Below, piece after piece: positions 4,508 to 6,039 of a stretch of 6,039 nt of DNA. Within the stretch, counting starts at the first letter, position 1; every line of letters begins with the position of its first letter. The stretch covers positions 1-6,039 of the forward strand of contig JAGBYC010000248.1 in assembly GCA_017628935.1 (NCBI GenBank), read 5' to 3'. The stretch is from Clostridia bacterium. GTDB taxonomy: Bacteria > Bacillota > Clostridia > Christensenellales > Borkfalkiaceae. Made by a program: the position numbers and the translations under genes. Under the pieces are notes generated by a model, which searched no databases, was not told the DNA's origin, and saw nothing but the letters and a program-made list of their open reading frames with translations.

Positions 4508-6039
4508 TTATAGATGGAGTACGCGTTCTTGAATTTCTTGCGTTCTACCCTGATTCCAGTATTGTGTACCAATATAGCCACACGTACGACGAGCAACGTT
4601 CATTTTAGTTTGGTCTTGGTTGCCACACTTAGGGCATTCCCAAATAAGTTTACCATCTTTATCTTTAACTATTTTAATTTCACCGTCGAAGCCACAGTTT
4701 TGACAATAGTCGCTTTTAGTGTTAAGTTCAGCGTACATAATATTTTCGTAAATAAATTTCATAACTTTAAGTACGGCTGGAATATTATGTTGCATATTAG
4801 GAACTTCTACGTAACTAATTGCACCACCTGGTGATAATTGTTGGAATTCAGATTCAAGTTTAAGTTTAGTAAACGCGTCGATATCTTCAGTAACGTGGAT
4901 ATGGTAGCTGTTAGTGATATAGTTTTTATCAGTAACGCCTTCAACAATACCAAACTTCTTTTGAAGTGCTTTTGCAAACTTATACGTAGTGCTTTCAAGT
5001 GGAGTGCCGTAAATAGAATAGTCGATATGTTCGGCTTGTTTCCATCTGTTAGTGTATTCGTTAAGTTTTTTCATAATTTCTAAGCCGAACGCTTTGCCTT
5101 CTTCTTCAGTAAGTTTTTTACCAGTCATGTAATAAACTGTTTCCCAAAGACCAGCGTAGCCAAGAGAGATTGTAGAATAGCCACCGTGTAAAAGTTTATC
5201 AATCTTTTCACCCGATTTAAGTCTTGCTAAAGCGCCGTGTTGCCATAAAATAGGCGCAGCGTCAGATAAAGTGCCAGTTAAACGTTCGTGGCGTTCTTGT
5301 AAAGCACGGTGACAAAGATTCATACGCGCATCAAAAACTTTCCAGAATTCGTCCATATCTTGTTTAGAAGTTAACGCGATATCAACAAGGTTAACTGTAA
5401 CAACGCCTTGGTTGAAACGGCCGTAATATTTTGCTTTGCCGTTTTCATCAACGAAAGGAGTAAGGAACGAACGGCAACCCATACATGTATAGCAGTGACC
5501 GTCGCCATTTTTATCAACTTTAAGTTCCTTCATAATTTTTTCAGAAATATAGTCAGGAACCATACGTTTAGCAGTACATTCAGCCGCTAACTTAGTAAGG
5601 TAGTAGTAAGGGCTATCTTCATGAATATTTTGTTCTTCTAAAACGTAAATAAGTTTAGGGAATGCAGGAGTAATATAAACGCCGTTTTCGTTTTTAACGC
5701 CACGAATACGTTGAGAAAGCGTTTCTTCTATCATAATAGCAAGGTCTTGCTTTTCTCTTTCGTTTTTCGCTTCGCCAAGATACATAAACACGGTAATGAA
5801 CGGTGCTTGACCGTTAGTTGTCATAAGTGTTACAACTTGGTATTGAATAGTTTGAATACCCTTTCTAATTTCGTCGCGCACGCGTTTTTCAACTATTTTT
5901 TCAATAGCGTTCATATCAGGGTTATCGCCAAACACTTTGTATTCTTCAATAACTTCGCCACGAATTTTTTTACGTGAAATTTCAACGAAAGGCGCTAAGT
6001 GTGTAAGCGAAATACTTTGACCACCGTATTGTGAAGATG
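4508..6039 (-). CDS. nrdD: Anaerobic (class III) ribonucleoside-triphosphate reductase, C-terminal part
   Basis: NrdD reduces ribonucleoside triphosphates to deoxyribonucleotides by glycyl-radical chemistry without oxygen. The frame is open to the right edge, giving 509 complete codons plus a stop; full NrdD proteins are about 700 residues, so the N-terminal part, including any ATP-cone and the first active-site cysteine, lies outside. The first visible residues, SSQYGGQSISLTHLAPFVEI, are a conserved internal NrdD segment, so the GTG at 5935-5933 is not a start. CYTCMGCRSF holds the likely second active-site cysteine (codon 5474-5476). Near the C-terminus, CQNC (codons 4703 and 4694) and CPKC (4634 and 4625) form the zinc-binding four-cysteine site, and RRTCGYIG carries the glycyl-radical residue (Gly codon 4577-4579, 23rd from the end). 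All visible catalytic elements are intact. It is the first gene of nrdD-nrdG-dut seen here; its promoter and any NrdR boxes lie beyond the window. Confidence 0.97.
   Translation of the reverse strand, partial: SSQYGGQSISLTHLAPFVEISRKKIRGEVIEEYKVFGDNPDMNAIEKIVEKRVRDEIRKGIQTIQYQVVTLMTTNGQAPFITVFMYLGEAKNEREKQDLAIMIEETLSQRIRGVKNENGVYITPAFPKLIYVLEEQNIHEDSPYYYLTKLAAECTAKRMVPDYISEKIMKELKVDKNGDGHCYTCMGCRSFLTPFVDENGKAKYYGRFNQGVVTVNLVDIALTSKQDMDEFWKVFDARMNLCHRALQERHERLTGTLSDAAPILWQHGALARLKSGEKIDKLLHGGYSTISLGYAGLWETVYYMTGKKLTEEEGKAFGLEIMKKLNEYTNRWKQAEHIDYSIYGTPLESTTYKFAKALQKKFGIVEGVTDKNYITNSYHIHVTEDIDAFTKLKLESEFQQLSPGGAISYVEVPNMQHNIPAVLKVMKFIYENIMYAELNTKSDYCQNCGFDGEIKIVKDKDGKLIWECPKCGNQDQTKMNVARRTCGYIGTQYWNQGRTQEIQERVLHL

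Noticed and set aside
4508..5935. A complete 475-residue NrdD starting at the GTG 5935-5933
   Set aside because: The frame stays open to the window edge and the upstream codons encode conserved NrdD sequence (SSQYGGQSI, HLAPFVEISRKKI), so this GTG is an internal Val codon.

Overview
The window looks like chromosomal DNA from a low-GC, anaerobic Bacillota-type bacterium, most plausibly a clostridial relative. The evidence is an AT-rich sequence (about one third GC by eye), a class III (oxygen-sensitive, glycyl-radical) ribonucleotide reductase with its activase, a PflX-type radical SAM protein, a YwaF/TMEM164-type membrane protein, and strong sigma-A-like promoters. No genus can be named from this sequence. 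There are no tRNA, rRNA, CRISPR, transposase or phage genes.

Layout, left to right. (1) Positions 1-114 are the 3' end of an unrecognised plus-strand gene. (2) A plus-strand monocistron at 190-960 encodes a seven-helix YwaF/TMEM164-family membrane protein, with a good promoter and a terminator. (3) metK (1113-2282) lies convergent to it on the minus strand, and the 152-bp gap holds two terminator hairpins. (4) metK is divergent from a plus-strand PflX-like radical SAM gene (2415-3272). The 132-bp gap contains two near-consensus promoters whose -35 boxes overlap almost completely, bracketed by a 12-bp perfect inverted repeat. (5) Positions 3273-3445 hold a possible 38-codon minus-strand ORF, an 8+8 bp palindrome over its start codon and a two-way terminator. 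(6) The rest is a minus-strand operon, nrdD (truncated by the window edge) - nrdG - dut, with a 14-bp hairpin between nrdD and nrdG.

Functional links. MetK makes S-adenosylmethionine, which both radical SAM proteins here (NrdG and the PflX-like protein) need; the PflX-like gene shares a control region with metK. NrdD/NrdG make deoxynucleotides without oxygen, and Dut removes dUTP and supplies dUMP for thymidylate synthesis, so the right-hand operon is a coherent dNTP unit.

The genes are mostly standard housekeeping ones. The signals most worth a second look are between or across them: complete absence of the tetranucleotide GATC from the whole window, supported by synonymous codon choice; the shared-(-35) divergent promoter with flanking inverted repeat; and the small ORF with a palindrome across its start.
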